From positions 88,937,438-89,001,437 of the forward strand of contig NC_063162.1 in assembly GCF_023159225.1 (NCBI RefSeq): a stretch of DNA of 64,000 nucleotides. The letters are read 5' to 3'. The translations under genes were made by a program, and so were the position numbers. The DNA comes from Perognathus longimembris pacificus. Lineage: Eukaryota; Chordata; Mammalia; Rodentia; Heteromyidae. A model generated the notes under the pieces. The model ran no database searches. It was not told where the DNA came from and was given only the letters and a program-made list of their open reading frames with translations. This document shows, one piece after another, positions 33,600 to 45,989 of this stretch (position 1 is the stretch's first letter; each line of letters begins with the position of its first letter).

Positions 33600-33845
33600 T
33601 TTTTTTTTTTTTGGTGAGTCAGAGGCTTGAGGCTTGACCTCTGGTCCTGCAACCTGTCCCTTGAACTCAGGGACAGAGCCTTGAGCTCTTTTGCTCAAGG
33701 CTAGTGCTCTACCACTTTGAGCCACAGTGCCACTTCCGGTTTTCTGATGGGAAATTGGAGATAAGAGTCTCACAGACTTTCCTGCCTAGGCTGGCTTTGA
33801 TCCACAATCCTTAGACTCATGATAGTCCGGAGTCACCAGTGCCCT
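33600..33845 (-). mobile_element. B1-dID SINE, reversed
   Basis: Poly(T), reversed tRNA-like tail with 'tgctcaaggctagtgctctacc', linker 'aaattggagataagagtctc', head 'aggctggctttgatccacaatcc'. Flanked by ATATGTGCTTTTT / ATGTGTGCTTTTT, a probable duplication. An open frame of 119 residues through it is a SINE translation. Confidence 0.82.
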
Positions 33846-33849
33846 GCAA

Positions 33850-34710
33850 TGTGTGCTTTTTGTTTTTATTTTTGACAACCATTTCCAGCATGCACAAAAA
33901 GAGAAATACTCCAAATGAACCACTATGGAAAAATATAATTTTATATGAATACTTTCTAGCTAGTATGGACAAAAACAAACTTGCAGGTATAAAAAGTCCT
34001 GTAAACAGGGTAGAACTTAAAAATCACAGCAGATAAGATTTTCTTGCTTCACAATAAAAATGCTATTCTTTTAAACAACAAAACACTTCCTTAGAGAGTC
34101 ATATTGATTCGAAAGAACTCAGGGCAGGCTTGTTAAATGAACCTGGGTATCTGACGAGCTGTAGTCCTAAGGGCTGTAGTCCTAAATCTGGAGTTACTAA
34201 CAATAGGCACAGAAGATGAGAAACTGCTAAAATGCATAGCCCCAGACCACTATGGGCCTGGGAAAAGCTACAAGACAACAGGACATGATTGATTCATGCT
34301 CTTATGGGATATTACCTGTAGTACTTCACGTAGACTGAGCATAGCAGAAACTTTGTGCTAAAAGCACCTGAATTCCAGCACACCTTAATTATATAGCTGC
34401 TCAGACAATGCTCCAGGAAGCAAAAGGTGTGCATTTCTTTTTCAGAGGAATGCTACTTTTTAATCTACTTTGTGGAAAGCCCTGACACCCACCCCACCCC
34501 ACCCAGGGCCTTCCAAAAATAAATTCTATTAGTCAGTAGTGACATTTACTGGGTTTTTTCCCCCCTTTCTGTCACCTTCTTAGGAATGGAAATTTTTTTT
34601 CTTCTTCCTACTTAGTAAACTTATCTCCCATGAGGATTTTTACTTTGTGAACAAAAACATGGCTAAATTGTATATTGCATTTACTATATTTAATTGCAAA
34701 ATGAGCTTTA
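33850..34710. other. Unassigned sequence
   Basis: No gene or repeat recognised. A small direct repeat GCTGTAGTCCTAA occurs twice near 34159 and 34176. Confidence 0.5.
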
Positions 34711-34725
34711 AAAACTAGGTGGCTT

Positions 34726-34937
34726 GGGCTGGGGATATAGCCTAGTGGCAAGAGTGCCTGCCTCGGATACACGAGGCCCTAGGTTCAATTCCCCAGCACC
34801 ACATATACAGAAAAAACGGCCAGAAGCGGCGCTGTGGCTCAAGTGGCAGAGTGCTAGCCTTGAGCGGGAAGAAGCCAGGGACAGTGCTCAGGCCCTGAGT
34901 CCAAGGCCCAGGACTGGCCAAAAAAAAAAAAAACAAA
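34726..34937 (+). mobile_element. IDL-Geo SINE, young subfamily
   Basis: Young diagnostic set present. Duplication AAAAACTAGGTGGCT at 34711-34725 and 34938-34952. Confidence 0.96.
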
Positions 34938-34952
34938 AAAAACTAGGTGGCT

Positions 34953-36609
34953 ATATAGCCCAGCTAAATGTTGCCATTATTCTCATAATGGAGCAGGTTA
35001 AACTGGGTGTTATTGTTCACAAATTGTGAAAAGCTAAAAGAAATGACTCTTTGAAGTAGTAAGAGTCTGAGCATTATCACCTTCCATGTGGATAGAGGCT
35101 TTGCATACCATGGAAACTGAAGAAAGTTTACCTAAACACTACAGATCTCTTTTCTAATCACAGTGGCAGGTATCCAAGACTCACACCTGCTGTATAGACT
35201 GTAAGTAATTACATGTATCAGGTAATAGGGGTGTGATAATTGAGAAGGAAATTAAATGAGAGGTATGTGCCAGTAGTAAGGAGTAAGGCCAGGCTTCCTA
35301 TTTATTAGTCTGTCCTTTAGCTTTTTCACTTATTCATTCATTCACTCACCCATCTAGCCATCCATCCATTCATTTCTTTCTGGTCTTGAGCAGAGTCTAT
35401 TTCCCTTCTATCAAGTTGCCTCCTATCCTCCCTTCAGTTCTCAGTCACACTTCACTTTCTCAAGGAAACTTCTCCAGCACCTACTTCTATCTCCACCTCA
35501 CAGGTTCTTAATGAACCACAATCTGCTATATATAATAGACACAGGCAATTGTTTTTTGAATGTATGAGCAAGCTAATCCATTTACCCACCATGATTTTTT
35601 TTTGCATTTACTAACAGCAGCTGTGTGAGAGAGGGCCCTGTGTTACCAGGCAGTTCATCAGAGAGAACAGCAGCCTTTTGCACCTGAGAACTAAAACAAG
35701 TCAGAGGCCACTTTCTCCAGAACTTTATGGATCTGAGAATGAGTGACTTGGATTCAGCATGGGTCTAGATGTGGAAGATCATGGAACTAACCAGAAGAAG
35801 CGGAGAGATAAGAAACAGTGAAAACTGTTTTCCCTTATACTAAGTTCATATGACTCAGAATTTTAGATCAAATTTTTCTGGTGAGGAAGCTGTGGCCTAG
35901 GGGGATTAATGAATGTGTTATTTTTGAAGTTGTAGAACTGATGGATGTGGTTCCCTGAGATTTCTTTGAACTGATTAAATGTGGTTGTGAGTTCAACTGA
36001 AGGAATGTAGTGATGTTTTGGTGCCTTGGATGTGAAGTGGATAAGCTATTTCCAGAGAAATGAAAGGACTCAAGGTGTAGATGCTGGAGAAAATGTCTAA
36101 GGGCAGAGAAAGAAAACCCTTAGAGTTCCGCATGGAAGAGAGGCAGCCAGCAATATACCACAGCCACAGAGAGTACTGTGGGAGGGACTGCTTCTATAGC
36201 ACTTGATTCAACCACTGCTGTTTTACTAGCAAGCAGACTTTTCTCATAGCACCCTAAAAACTTCCTGGTGGTTTTTACTTGATCTATTTAATGACTTGAT
36301 GTATTAAATGACTATTGGTATTTTTTTTTCTGAGTAAGTATACCTCCTCCAACTTGCAGAGGTTTAGCAGGCACAAAGCCCTTCCACATGTGCTAGTTAC
36401 TGGGCCCCATGACACTGTGAAGAAATTAAGACCCAGAGACCTTGGTGGTTTGCCCTTGAGTCTATTGACAGGTTAGTGGGGGAGCAGGGGCATCAGCCTG
36501 ATTTAGCTCCTGCACTCTGTTCTGCAAACCATGGTGGCTCACAAAAAAGAAAGCATTATTTTTCCTGCAAGCTGAAGACAGAAACTTAGAAAGCCTTCAA
36601 ATTTCAATT
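34953..36609. other. Mostly unique sequence
   Basis: No gene recognised. 35395-35590 has a weak L2 3'-end order ('tctcaaggaaacttctccagc'). The block 35600-36550 is the longest repeat-free piece in this half of the window. Confidence 0.5.
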
Positions 36610-36905
36610 TCCCCTCTTTATTAAGGAGCAATTAACATATATGTATATAACATTATTATATGGCATACAATTGGAAGAGCATACAGCATGAAATAATTGC
36701 CAAATTAATTAATAAGATTAATAAATCTTTCACCTCACATAAGTTACCAGTTGAGTGTGTATGTGTGTGTGTGTGTCCACTTAAAGCTCTATTTTCTTAG
36801 CAAATGTATATATAATAGTTACCAGGTTGTACATTAGGTCTCCCTAACCTTTTAATCCTATAACTGAAAATTTTGTACCATTTGACCAACATCACATCTT
36901 GGATT
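36610..36905 (-). mobile_element. Ancient L1 3' UTR (L1MB-like)
   Basis: Antisense of an old L1 3' end: 'aattaacatatatg', 'cacctcacataagttacc', 'cacttaaagctct', 'cttagcaaatgtatat', 'taactgaaaattttgtacc', 'tgaccaacatcaca'. A short TG run (36757-36776) sits inside. Confidence 0.65.
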
Positions 36906-37029
36906 TTTTTTCTCTCTTTTTTTTAAGTAGTGAATCCATAGGCAGACCTTCCCTAAGCCATGTTTTACTTACCTAGAACTTTCCTTCTCACCACACACTG
37001 TGATGAGAGATAATAGAGGTAAGCAGAAC

Positions 37030-37290
37030 TGATAAGAGTAATTACTATTGGTGGTTACATGCTTACTATGTGCTTCATGTATTTATATGTTTATATGTAT
37101 GTATTTGATATACATTTTTACACGTGCACATACATTCACTCATTTAATTTCACTGTGAACTTGTGAGGTGGATGATACAATTATTCCCACTTACAGATAT
37201 TAAAATTGAGGCCCAGTAGGACAAAGACACTCAAGATCTCATAATGGGTTCAGTGTCTGAGATCTCTCTAAGCTACTGCATCCAACTGGC
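37030..37290 (+). mobile_element. MIR SINE
   Basis: Sense order: 'gcttactatgtgcttcatg', 'ttgtgaggtggatgatac', 'attcccacttacagatatt', 'attgaggcccagtagg'. Confidence 0.65.
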
Positions 37291-37311
37291 TTTTTTACCT
37301 ATAGCTTTACT

Positions 37312-37313
37312 TT

Positions 37314-37367
<54 letters not shown>

Positions 37368-37590
37368 CCTGGTACTAGAGCTTGAACTCAGAGCTTGGCC
37401 TCTGTTCCTTAGCTTTTTTTTCTTAAGGCTACAACTCTACCATTTGAGTCACAGTTTCACTTCTAGATTTGGGATAGTTAATTAGAAATGTGTCGTATGG
37501 GCTTTCTTGTCCAGACTGGCTTTGACCCATAATCCTCAGATCTCAGCCTCCAGAGTAGCTAGGATTACAGGTACAGCTAGGATTACATAG
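37312..37590 (-). mobile_element. B1-dID SINE, reversed, with (TG)n tail
   Basis: (TG)n at 37314-37363 directly precedes the reversed tRNA-like tail ('agcttgaactcagagc', 'accatttgagtcacag') and B1 head ('cagactggctttgacccataatcc', 'agtagctaggattacagg'). The TG run is CA in the SINE sense, at its 3' end. Confidence 0.82.
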
Positions 37591-37734
37591 ATTTACCTTT
37601 AATTATACACCATTGAGTCAAAGAGAAGGAAGGTTTTCCATAGTACTGCGTTATGGAAAATCTACCCCAAACCCTGGAGTCTAAAAACATTACTTTTCTT
37701 TGTAATTTCCTAAGCATATTACTCTTTTGAGGTG

Positions 37735-37815
37735 GTGGTTGCTGAGGATCTTAATGAGGACTTTGCACACACTGGGTAAGTACTCTACCACTGAGCAACA
37801 CTTACACCCCACCCC
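37735..37815 (-). mobile_element. ID-type SINE, diverged
   Basis: 'gtaagtactctaccactgagc' is the reversed ID A-box region; flanking parts are eroded. Confidence 0.55.
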
Positions 37816-39084
37816 CCAATTACATTTCTTGAGTTAGGAATCCATATGTACCAGACATTGTCCACACCTACTAAAGAACCATGAAATAACCAGCCTGCCT
37901 CCATCTGTCCCTTGCTGCCCATCATTCTCTACCTTCCTCTCCATCAGCATCTGCTATTAATAGTTCCAGCATTGAAAAGGCTGTTTAGAAACTTGTTTTC
38001 TCATTAGTGCTTACAATAGAAAAAAACAACATCAAGAAAAATGATGTAGGAGAGGTGCCATCTTGGCCTCAGCAGTGTTCCTTATCAGGACTGGGACTGT
38101 CTGGGTAAACAGAAGGGCTGCTGGCCAGAAGTCAGAGCAGCCATCTGGGAGAGTCCTAAGGGAGAAAGAGATTGCTCCCATTGCAAAGCTGGAGGCTTCA
38201 TGAGAGGGAAGGAATTCTGAGAACCTCTGTGGTGATTTTCTGGACTACTTGGACAGAATCCCCCCTGTAGGCAGGTTCCAAGTCCTTTGGTTTGGACAGA
38301 ACTCAGAGGGCTGAAGTAAAACATGCAAAGGCTGTTGCTCTGCTATTCCAGAATACATTGAATACTGCTCAGAACCTCTCTAGGTCAGCTGGCCATGATG
38401 GGTGAGGAGCTCCTTCCCCAGCTCACAGTAATGAGCATCTACAGGTACCTTCATGTTTCTAGAATTGGTGATGGAAGGATGGAGACAGAGCCCACTTCTC
38501 CAGGGCCTCCAGAGCCAGAGGAGAGAGCAGGCAGCCTAGACTTTCCAATGTGATTGCCACACACAGAAAACAAAAGAGAGAAAAATGTCTGCTGACTGTC
38601 TGCATGGAGCTATCTTGTTCATCCCTATTCTTTGTTAATGCTATACTCTCTGCCAGATTGACCTTTTTCCTACTTTCCCCCCACCCCTTCCTGTTTATAC
38701 TTGACAGTCAGCTCCTTCCCTAAGCCTCACTCCACCCTCGACACCTCTATTTTGTCATTTGAGCTGTATAAAAATGATACATGGACTAGTCATATAAGAC
38801 CATGGACTTATATTTGAGAGTGTTTTTGCCTAACTTTGAAGTTCTAATGCTTGGTTTTTCTATATATTGAGGAAGTGTAGATTTCCCACAGAATACTCTA
38901 TACTACAGCAGAGGTAACATTTGTCCATGCAAAAAATTCTTGTGATAATTTGGTTTGTCCAATTATCTCCCTTTTTGCTAGCTTGACAAAACTAGTGAAA
39001 TACTGACAGAAATGGACCTATAGAGAAGCAGTCTTCTGATTGAGAGTACCACTGAAGTATATATCAAGCTCTCTTGCAATTATT
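37816..39084. other. Mostly unique sequence
   Basis: No gene recognised. A C-rich stretch with L2-like phrases is at 38640-38760. The 79-residue - frame at 38085-38324 lacks motifs. Confidence 0.5.
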
Positions 39085-39322
39085 TTTTTTTGTGGGAGTA
39101 TAGTCCTGGGCTTGAACTCAGGGCTTGAGCACTGACCCTAAGCTTTTGGTCAAGGCCAGAACTCCACCACTTGACCCACAGCTCTACTGCCAACTTTTTG
39201 GGGGTGAATTGGAGCGAAGAGTATCAACAGATTTTCCTGCCTGGGCTGGCTTTGAACCACGATTATCAGATCTCAGCCTTTTCAGTAGCTAAGATTGTAG
39301 ACATGAGCCATTTGTACCCAGC
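39085..39322 (-). mobile_element. B1-dID SINE, reversed
   Basis: T-rich tail, 'gggcttgaactcaggg', 'accacttgacccacagc', linker 'ggtgaattggagcgaagag', head 'tgggctggctttgaaccacg'. The 107-residue + frame 39171-39494 is an antisense SINE translation. Confidence 0.82.
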
Positions 39323-40455
39323 AACAGATTTTTATTTCCTACTGATCATATCTGCAAAAGACTGCTCTGGAAAATGTCCTGCATTAATCTGTCACTATAA
39401 CCAGTTCATTTCCTTATATATCAATCAAGGTATAGTACTCAAGTTTGGATCATTCACAAAAAACAAAACAACAGAACACAACAAACTTAATTAGGAAAAT
39501 TCATCTTATTTCTGTGAGGGAAATGTGAGCATATGATGAGATGGTCTGCAGGAAGATTCCAGATCATTATCCTTCCTCCCCAGCTGCTTGCTGTTTTATT
39601 TTCCCCAATGTCTTCTGCTACTCTGGACACATTATTTGAATCACTTAACTTGGGGACAGGATTAGGATGTAAACAATAGACCAATGCAGACATGATAGTT
39701 ACTTGCCTAATCAGTTTTCAGTGACAGTGGTCTGCAAATAGTACACTTTTGACATGTAACTCTTCATGTATAGTAGATAGACAGGAAATATAAAAATTCA
39801 AAGTAGTTTCTGCCTTGTCTAGTTCCACCTAAGTGTACTAAATTTTTCATTGAAGACTGTAAGCCTTCCATGTAATGGTGCTTGCATGGTGAAGACTGGA
39901 TACTTGGTAAAAATGTAATTTCCCTTTTGGAGGCTATGGGACAGAAATGGGAGGAGATGGGTGGGGGAATCAATGTTTAGGTCAAACATTTGAAATTTGA
40001 GCACTATCTTCTCAGTCATCACTTTCATTTCTGTCTTCTAGCGAAATATGACACAGCTAGAAAGCAGTGGAAAACACTAAGGATTGCATCTGATATTGAA
40101 GAGGAACTGATCATACCATGGGTTAAAAATGACTTAAGTGAGATTTTTTTAAGCTGGTTATTTAAAAGCAGTAAGATTTTTTTTTATATGCAGGAAGGTT
40201 AAGAAGTGTTTCCAAGTTTGTCTTGCCCTGTTTGCAATGTTGAACATGTGTTGGAAGGAGGAGTGGATGTGTTCCTCTTCCTCTTGGCATAGGCTTGCAA
40301 GGGTGGGCTGTAAATGGATGTCTATGATTTTCCAGGATGTTTCTCTAGAGAATGTTCTATATTCACTCTATGGGACAATGTCAATAATAAATTTAATGGC
40401 TTAAGCATTTCACCTTAATTCTATCGGGGCAGTGGTTTTTGCTTACTCTTTGTGT
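39323..40455. other. Mostly unique sequence
   Basis: No repeat recognised. Contains the exon-like segment at 40042-40137 listed separately. Confidence 0.5.
40042..40137 (+). other. Weak exon-like segment
   Basis: A strong pyrimidine tract and acceptor (TTTCTGTCTTCTAG ending at 40041) precede 96 bases open in one frame (KYDTARKQWKTLRIAS...). They are followed by a plausible donor, TTAA|GTGAGA, at 40138. I recognise no protein. Exon-like signals occur by chance, and the reading phase does not match the next candidate at 41339. Confidence 0.12.
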
Positions 40456-40459
40456 ATGT

Positions 40460-40712
40460 GAATTTGTATGCACAGCTTGAACTCAAGGCCTGGGTGCTGT
40501 CCCTGAGCTTTTGTGATTCAGACTAGTGCTCTACCATTTGAGCCACAGTTCCACTTTTGTTTTTTTGTTTTTTTTTTTTTTTGAGGGGGTAGCTTATTGG
40601 AGATAATAATCTCATAGACTTTGTTGCCTGGGATGGCTTCAAACTGCAACCCTCAGACCTCAGCTTTCTGAGTAGCTAAGATTATAGGCATAAGCCACTG
40701 GCACCTGGTACT
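40460..40712 (-). mobile_element. B1-dID SINE, reversed
   Basis: 'agcttgaactcaaggcctggg', 'accatttgagccacagttcc', a later poly(T) expansion at ~40561-40582 in the linker, then 'gagtagctaagattataggc'. Confidence 0.8.
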
Positions 40713-40859
40713 TACTAATTTTTAACTCTCTGATATTAGTCTACAATGTTACTGACACTGTGCATGACCAAGAGAGATAGAACTAAAAAAAATGTGGCCT
40801 CAGATTTCTCACTGGGAAGGAACCATACAATAATGATGACTGACAGGGCTTTTTAAAAT

Positions 40860-41040
40860 GTAAAGGTCACTTTCTACCACTTCACTTCATTAGCTGTCTC
40901 TGCAGACATGTCATGATGTTAGGCATTGTTATCTCCATTTTACAAATGGGGAAAGTAGAGCTTGGACAAATGAAGGGACTTCCCTGGATCCACATTCCAG
41001 GAAATAACATTGTCAGGACTTAGAAATAGTATTCTGATCT
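40860..41040 (+). mobile_element. MIR SINE
   Basis: 'ttgttatctccattttacaaatgggg' in order with 'gaaagtagagcttggac', 'gaagggacttccctgg'. Core clearly MIR. Confidence 0.75.
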
Positions 41041-43364
41041 ATCGCAGCATCAGATTCTGGATAAATGTGGTGATTACAGACCAATAGCTATACAAGGACA
41101 CACAGAAGAATGGCTCTTCATGGTGATATCTTAGGGAGAATGCAAAGTATGATTATTGAAGAGAGTCAAAGGAATACCTGTTATAGGGATAAGGATGGGA
41201 AATGACATGAAAAGACAAGGTCAAAATTGAGATGGGAGACAGACTTAAAGCAGAGAACCACTGTTGGAAGTAATGAGGGATGTGTGTACAAAGAATAGGG
41301 GTGCTAGCAACTTTTAAGTTTTCTTTCCATTTCCTCAGGAAGCCCCCAGTGGAGGGGCTCAGAACACCACTAAGGATGTGTTCTGCACTGGTGTCAGTTG
41401 TAGAAAAGGGGGTTACCAGACAAGTTATATGTGGAAGTTGTGCAAGGGAAGTTCATATGCAAAGTGAGTAAATATGCTCCATTTCCCTGTTTGGTTATTT
41501 ATAAGTGTTATATATGTACAGAAGTTGGTCCAGATACTATGTAAGAGACTGAGATGAGAATCAAAAATGTTTAAGACATGATAGGCTTCTAGGTTATCTG
41601 TAACAGTTGATTGTAACCTGACCCTCTGTCATAGTAGAGACTTCTTAAGCCATACTCTCATGGACTATTTTCCTGTACCTAGCACTGATACCTTGGAACT
41701 TGGGAGAGATAAGTGACCTAACCTTACTTAAAGAGGAAAGTGAGACCTTATTCAGACTTGGTGGTCTCTATAATTGTATAACTTCTTAGCCACAAATCAC
41801 TTATTAAACTCCTAGATCCATAAAACCAGATCTCTGTACATTTGAATTATTCTAATAACCTTGACATCTGGGACCTCAGGGATGAGGGTGACAGCTGGTC
41901 ATGTGTCACAAGCAAAACAGCACCAAACTTGATTGGAAACTCTTACTAGACAACCATTTATAGAGCCTGGACTGGGGTACTCTGGTCCAGAACTTCTTTC
42001 TTTCCTCTTTTCCATAGTTTCCAGGGGGATACATAAAGAAAAGATACATCTTGAAAGCTATATATCAACTGGCTGTACCATGGAGACATTAACCCAATTA
42101 TAGAACAGGAACTGATCCATCACTGCTTGTAGGCTCTAGAATCAGTGAGCATAAGAGTTTACTAACTCTCATGTGTGTCCTTTGTTATGAACTTTCATAA
42201 TGAGTGTCCTTTGTAAACTAGTGATACAATTGTGGTGAAGATGAAATAATGCAAGTATTGCAAGTCCATTTCCTCAAGACTGAGATTAAGAGGAGATTCA
42301 CATGTAGAGAATTTGCATTATTGGCGAGTGCTCTTGGGATCAATACTTTTTGGAAAGCAAGGATAGCATTGTGGGCAGAGGGAAAACAAAAGCCATGATG
42401 CACTCATGAGAAAGGCCACATGAGTCTCATGGTAGTTGTGCAGCTATATTAGTCTTATAGAGTCATCTGAAATAGAGATAAGGGCATCAGTCTTATATCA
42501 CCCTACACTGGGTAGTCATTGGATATTGGCGGTCCACAGGAAATAGGCATGATCTTGAGTAAGGAAACTTCAGCAGAGTGCAAGGGCTGGTGAGCGATTT
42601 GGCTGATCATTGCCAGCTACCAGTACTCCCAGAAGTTGGGTAAATAATTTCGTAGTACCAGAAGGTTGAAAAATCTGAGTGATACACTGCAGATTCATTT
42701 TCTTCCTTTAGTATGTTCTAAGAAGGTCAGATTCTGATAGTCTTCTTTTCCTAAAGTAACTTATGAGAAGGTAAATGGAATAAACTCCAGAAGCTGCTCT
42801 AAAATTGCAAATCTTCCTTTTTACTATTAATCTGACCTTCCTCTTTACCTTATCTGGTCCAAGAAATTTATTTGGTAGATCCAAAACTAGATTGTGACTT
42901 CTGAATTTGTTGCTTTTCCCCTTAAGAACCACTCAAGTAAATGACCTTTGTGTCAAATATTTTCTCTGCTTCTCACAATTTTTACAGATAGCCATATTGC
43001 TTTCCAATGATCAGAGTTAATTTCTCATGCCATGATGGTGACTCTTTTTGCCTGTACTCTCTTGGTACTGAGATATGAAGTGACTGAGCAACAGCTATAT
43101 TTTATCATTTATTGGGACACTTATTGTGTCCTCTGAGAGCAGACCACAAACTATAGTCTGAGCCACTGAAAGGCATATGATGTAGAAAGATTGCTTCTAG
43201 CTTCTTGGGTTAACTAGATTAATGGTAGATATTATCTGTCCCAAGTTAAGGAGAACTATTTCTGATAGAAATTGATAATAAAATATACTTTTTGATCCAT
43301 AGTTGAAAATGGTGTATTGGCAATGTTCATCTGTTTCAGTCAAAATATCCTATTTGAAACAGAT
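41041..43364. other. Mostly unique sequence
   Basis: No repeat family recognised over 2.3 kb. Contains the exon-like segment 41339-41463. Short open frames on both strands have no known motif. Confidence 0.5.
41339..41463 (+). other. Weak exon-like segment
   Basis: Acceptor TTTCTTTCCATTTCCTCAG ends at 41338 and a near-consensus donor CAAA|GTGAGTAA starts at 41464. The 125 bases between are open in two frames; one gives a cysteine-containing peptide (DVFCTGVSCRKGGYQTSYMW). I recognise no family. It could be a coding exon, a non-coding RNA exon, or chance. Confidence 0.15.
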
Positions 43365-43521
43365 GTGCTAGTACATGGCAGAAGATATGGTGGTACTTGG
43401 CAGAAGGACTGTGAGTTTGTGGTTAGCTAGGCTACATATCAAGGTCTTGCTTCAACAAATAAAACACATGCAACTCACAGAGAGAGACAGAGACAGATAC
43501 AGAGACAGAAAGACAGAGAAA

Positions 43522-43560
<39 letters not shown>
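43365..43560 (+). mobile_element. Degenerate B1 SINE with (CA)n tail
   Basis: 'ggactgtgagtttgtggttagctaggctacatatcaagg' in pieces is a decayed B1 arm; then an A/GACA-rich bridge and (CA)n at 43522-43559. Confidence 0.6.
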
Positions 43561-43562
<2 letters not shown>

Positions 43563-44493
43563 GAGGGGAGCAAAAAGATACTTGTCAGTGGTTACCACTT
43601 TGGCCAGTGCTCAGTGAGTTTGCCCAAGTCCACAGTCATTATCCCCAATCACCTGGCTTTTGTGGAGGTGAATTAAATGAGAATGTGATCTCCACCAGTT
43701 CTGCATCCTTAAATCTTCCACAATCCTCAAGACAGGTATGATGCAACTTTTTTATGTACTGGTGTGGGGATTTAAGATTTATCCCTTTCCCTGAAGACAA
43801 TATTTGAATAAATGACCATAGATCCCTTTTAGGGAAATCGGTACTATATACTTAGCATGGTGGTACAGAATCATTAATCCTAGAGAATTTGCCTCTCTTT
43901 CAGTCACTGGGTTCCAACTTGGAACATGGGTTTAGATTTAGAAATTGGGCTAGAGTTAACTTTTCATGACACCTCTAGCTTAATAACCCATCAGTAATTT
44001 CTTCAGTTTGTATAAATTGAGCATTATTCTTATTGGTTAGTCCTAGGAATCCTGTGCTCTATTCACTATCTCCATGGTGTATGACAGTTGCAACAATCTT
44101 GCTTCTGGTGGTTAACAGTGACTACTTGAACTCTTTTCAGGATCCTGCCTCCTCTAATACTAAGATAAGTTCAGTTTTGTGATAGCATCTATCATCAACC
44201 TGACCTGAAGAGGGGGTTCGCTATTGAAAGTCTCAGAGGAACTGGTGTCTCTCTCAGCAGGTCATTCCTTGCACTTTGATAGATAGATATATCTGGCTCT
44301 GCTCATGGAACAGAAACCAGCTGGTACATGTCCTCATCTTATTTATGTATCTACTAGGCTATGCCTGCTTCTGTAACTCTTTTGACCTCTTCTGTTGTTT
44401 TCCATAGCAGCTCTGGCATTTGTATTTCATAGTTTCCTCCAAACTTCCAAGATCCGTCCTAGATGTGTCCCAACACTGTCTTTTGAATGCTAA
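43561..44493. other. Unassigned sequence
   Basis: No gene or repeat recognised. Confidence 0.5.
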
Positions 44494-44579
44494 ATCTTCT
44501 GTCACAGAATTAATATCCTACTTCTCTTGGCACATGATCTTCTGTCACAGAATTAATATCCTACTTCTCTTGGCACATG
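44494..44579. repeat. Perfect 43-bp tandem duplication
   Basis: Two identical 43-bp units (44494-44536 and 44537-44579), each starting ATCTTCTGTCACAG and ending CTTGGCACATG. No differences between them. Confidence 0.97.
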
Positions 44580-44699
44580 CTGTTTATTTGGGAGGTAAAA
44601 TTCCTTTCTTAGAAGACCCAGAATATCCTCCATTGGGTTAGGTTATGATTTAACTCTAGTTATTAGTCTGATAGACAAGATGGGAGGTAAGAGTACCTT

Positions 44700-45175
44700 C
44701 TAAGAAGTTATATAATTTATCTACTGTTGTGTAAAAATTACTCCCCAAATCTAGCAGTTTAAAACAATGAAATTTATTATTTCAAAATTTCTGCCTCAAG
44801 GTATCTTCAATTGAATTCAAGATGTTGGCTAGGATGCCATCATGTGAAAGCTTGACTGGGAATAGAGGATTCATTTCCCAAAGGGTCTATAACATCACTG
44901 TTGGCAGGAAGTCTTAGTTCCTGGCCATTTGGGTCTTTTTATAATGCTGTTGAAATATCCTTAAAATAAAGGAAGTGTTTCTTCAGATTGGATGATCAAA
45001 AAAACAAAAAAACCAAGAGAAAAGCTAAGGTGCCTTCTGTGACCTAACTTCAGAAGTCACACTGTCATTTCTGCAATTGGTTTCTAAAGTCATCCATAGA
45101 AGGAAAATACACAAGGATTGAACGATCATGAGACTGGGAATATCGGAGCCATTCCTGAGGCTGCTTAGCACAGGG
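44700..45175 (+). mobile_element. Ancient mammalian interspersed repeat, family not assigned
   Basis: Matches a pattern common in mammalian genomes: 'ctactgttgtgtaaaaattactccccaaatc', 'cagtttaaaacaatgaaatttatt', 'gtgaaagcttgactggg', 'aggaagtcttagttcctgg', 'gacctaacttcagaagtcacac', 'gtcatttctgc' (all in pieces). I am sure it is an old repeat but not of its class. Confidence 0.6.
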
Positions 45176-45734
45176 CAACATGAGGATTTACATTGTTACT
45201 CTTGTTTTGCAATAAGAGAACTTACCTGTCCAGGTGAGAATGGGTAGCCTTGAACAAGTGTGAACATCTGGCTGGAGGGCCATGGAAAGTGAGTGAAATC
45301 ATTAGTCGGCTCTACCAAGGCGACAGCAAACAGAACTTGAAATTCAAAAATCTAAAACTTTTTTTTTTTACAAAGCATAAGTCAAATAAGTCTTGATCTG
45401 TAAATGACATGAATATCCAAATTGGCTCTTAGCAGCAAAATGTTTCTCCACCCCTGCATGACAGAATGGAATGAGCCTGTTCTTAGATCCAGAAGATTCG
45501 GGGATCTAGAGATTTGAGATTTGTAACTGCACCAACTTAAGTGTCTCTATCCTAAACCTCAGAATCAGCCCTTCCTATCCAGAGACGAGGTTCCAGTATA
45601 GAAAGCCTTCTGACCCCCCTGGGGCCCCTGCTAGACTCCTGATGTAGTCCTAAGTCTGTTATTGTCTACTGGCTTGCAGGACATAAGATTTTCTCAGTAT
45701 GTTTCCAAAGAGGCCTTCTGCGATTTAGATTTAT
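45176..45734. other. Unassigned sequence
   Basis: No gene or repeat recognised. Confidence 0.5.
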
Positions 45735-45985
45735 CATTAAAAAAAAATCACAATATATTCATGGGGTACCCTGTGATGTTTCAATACATGCATACATTGT
45801 ATAATATTCAAGTCTTACATTTAGCTTTAGTGATTTATTATACTCAGCTTTTATTGTCTTTCTCCAATATACCTCTTCCCCCAACAATAGACACCACTAG
45901 TCCTTGTAATTATTATCCCTTGTACCTGCCAGTGCATACTCTCCCACAGTGCATTTCCTCCAAGCTTAACTCAGAGAACATTTTA
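45735..45985 (-). mobile_element. Ancient L1 3' UTR fragment
   Basis: 'atattcatggggtaccctgtgatg', 'caatacatgcatacattg' and the following order match antisense old L1 3' UTR. Confidence 0.55.
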
Positions 45986-45989
45986 AAAA

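Noticed and set aside
39171..39494. A 107-residue open frame
   Set aside because: Its first half is a reversed B1-dID SINE; no independent support.
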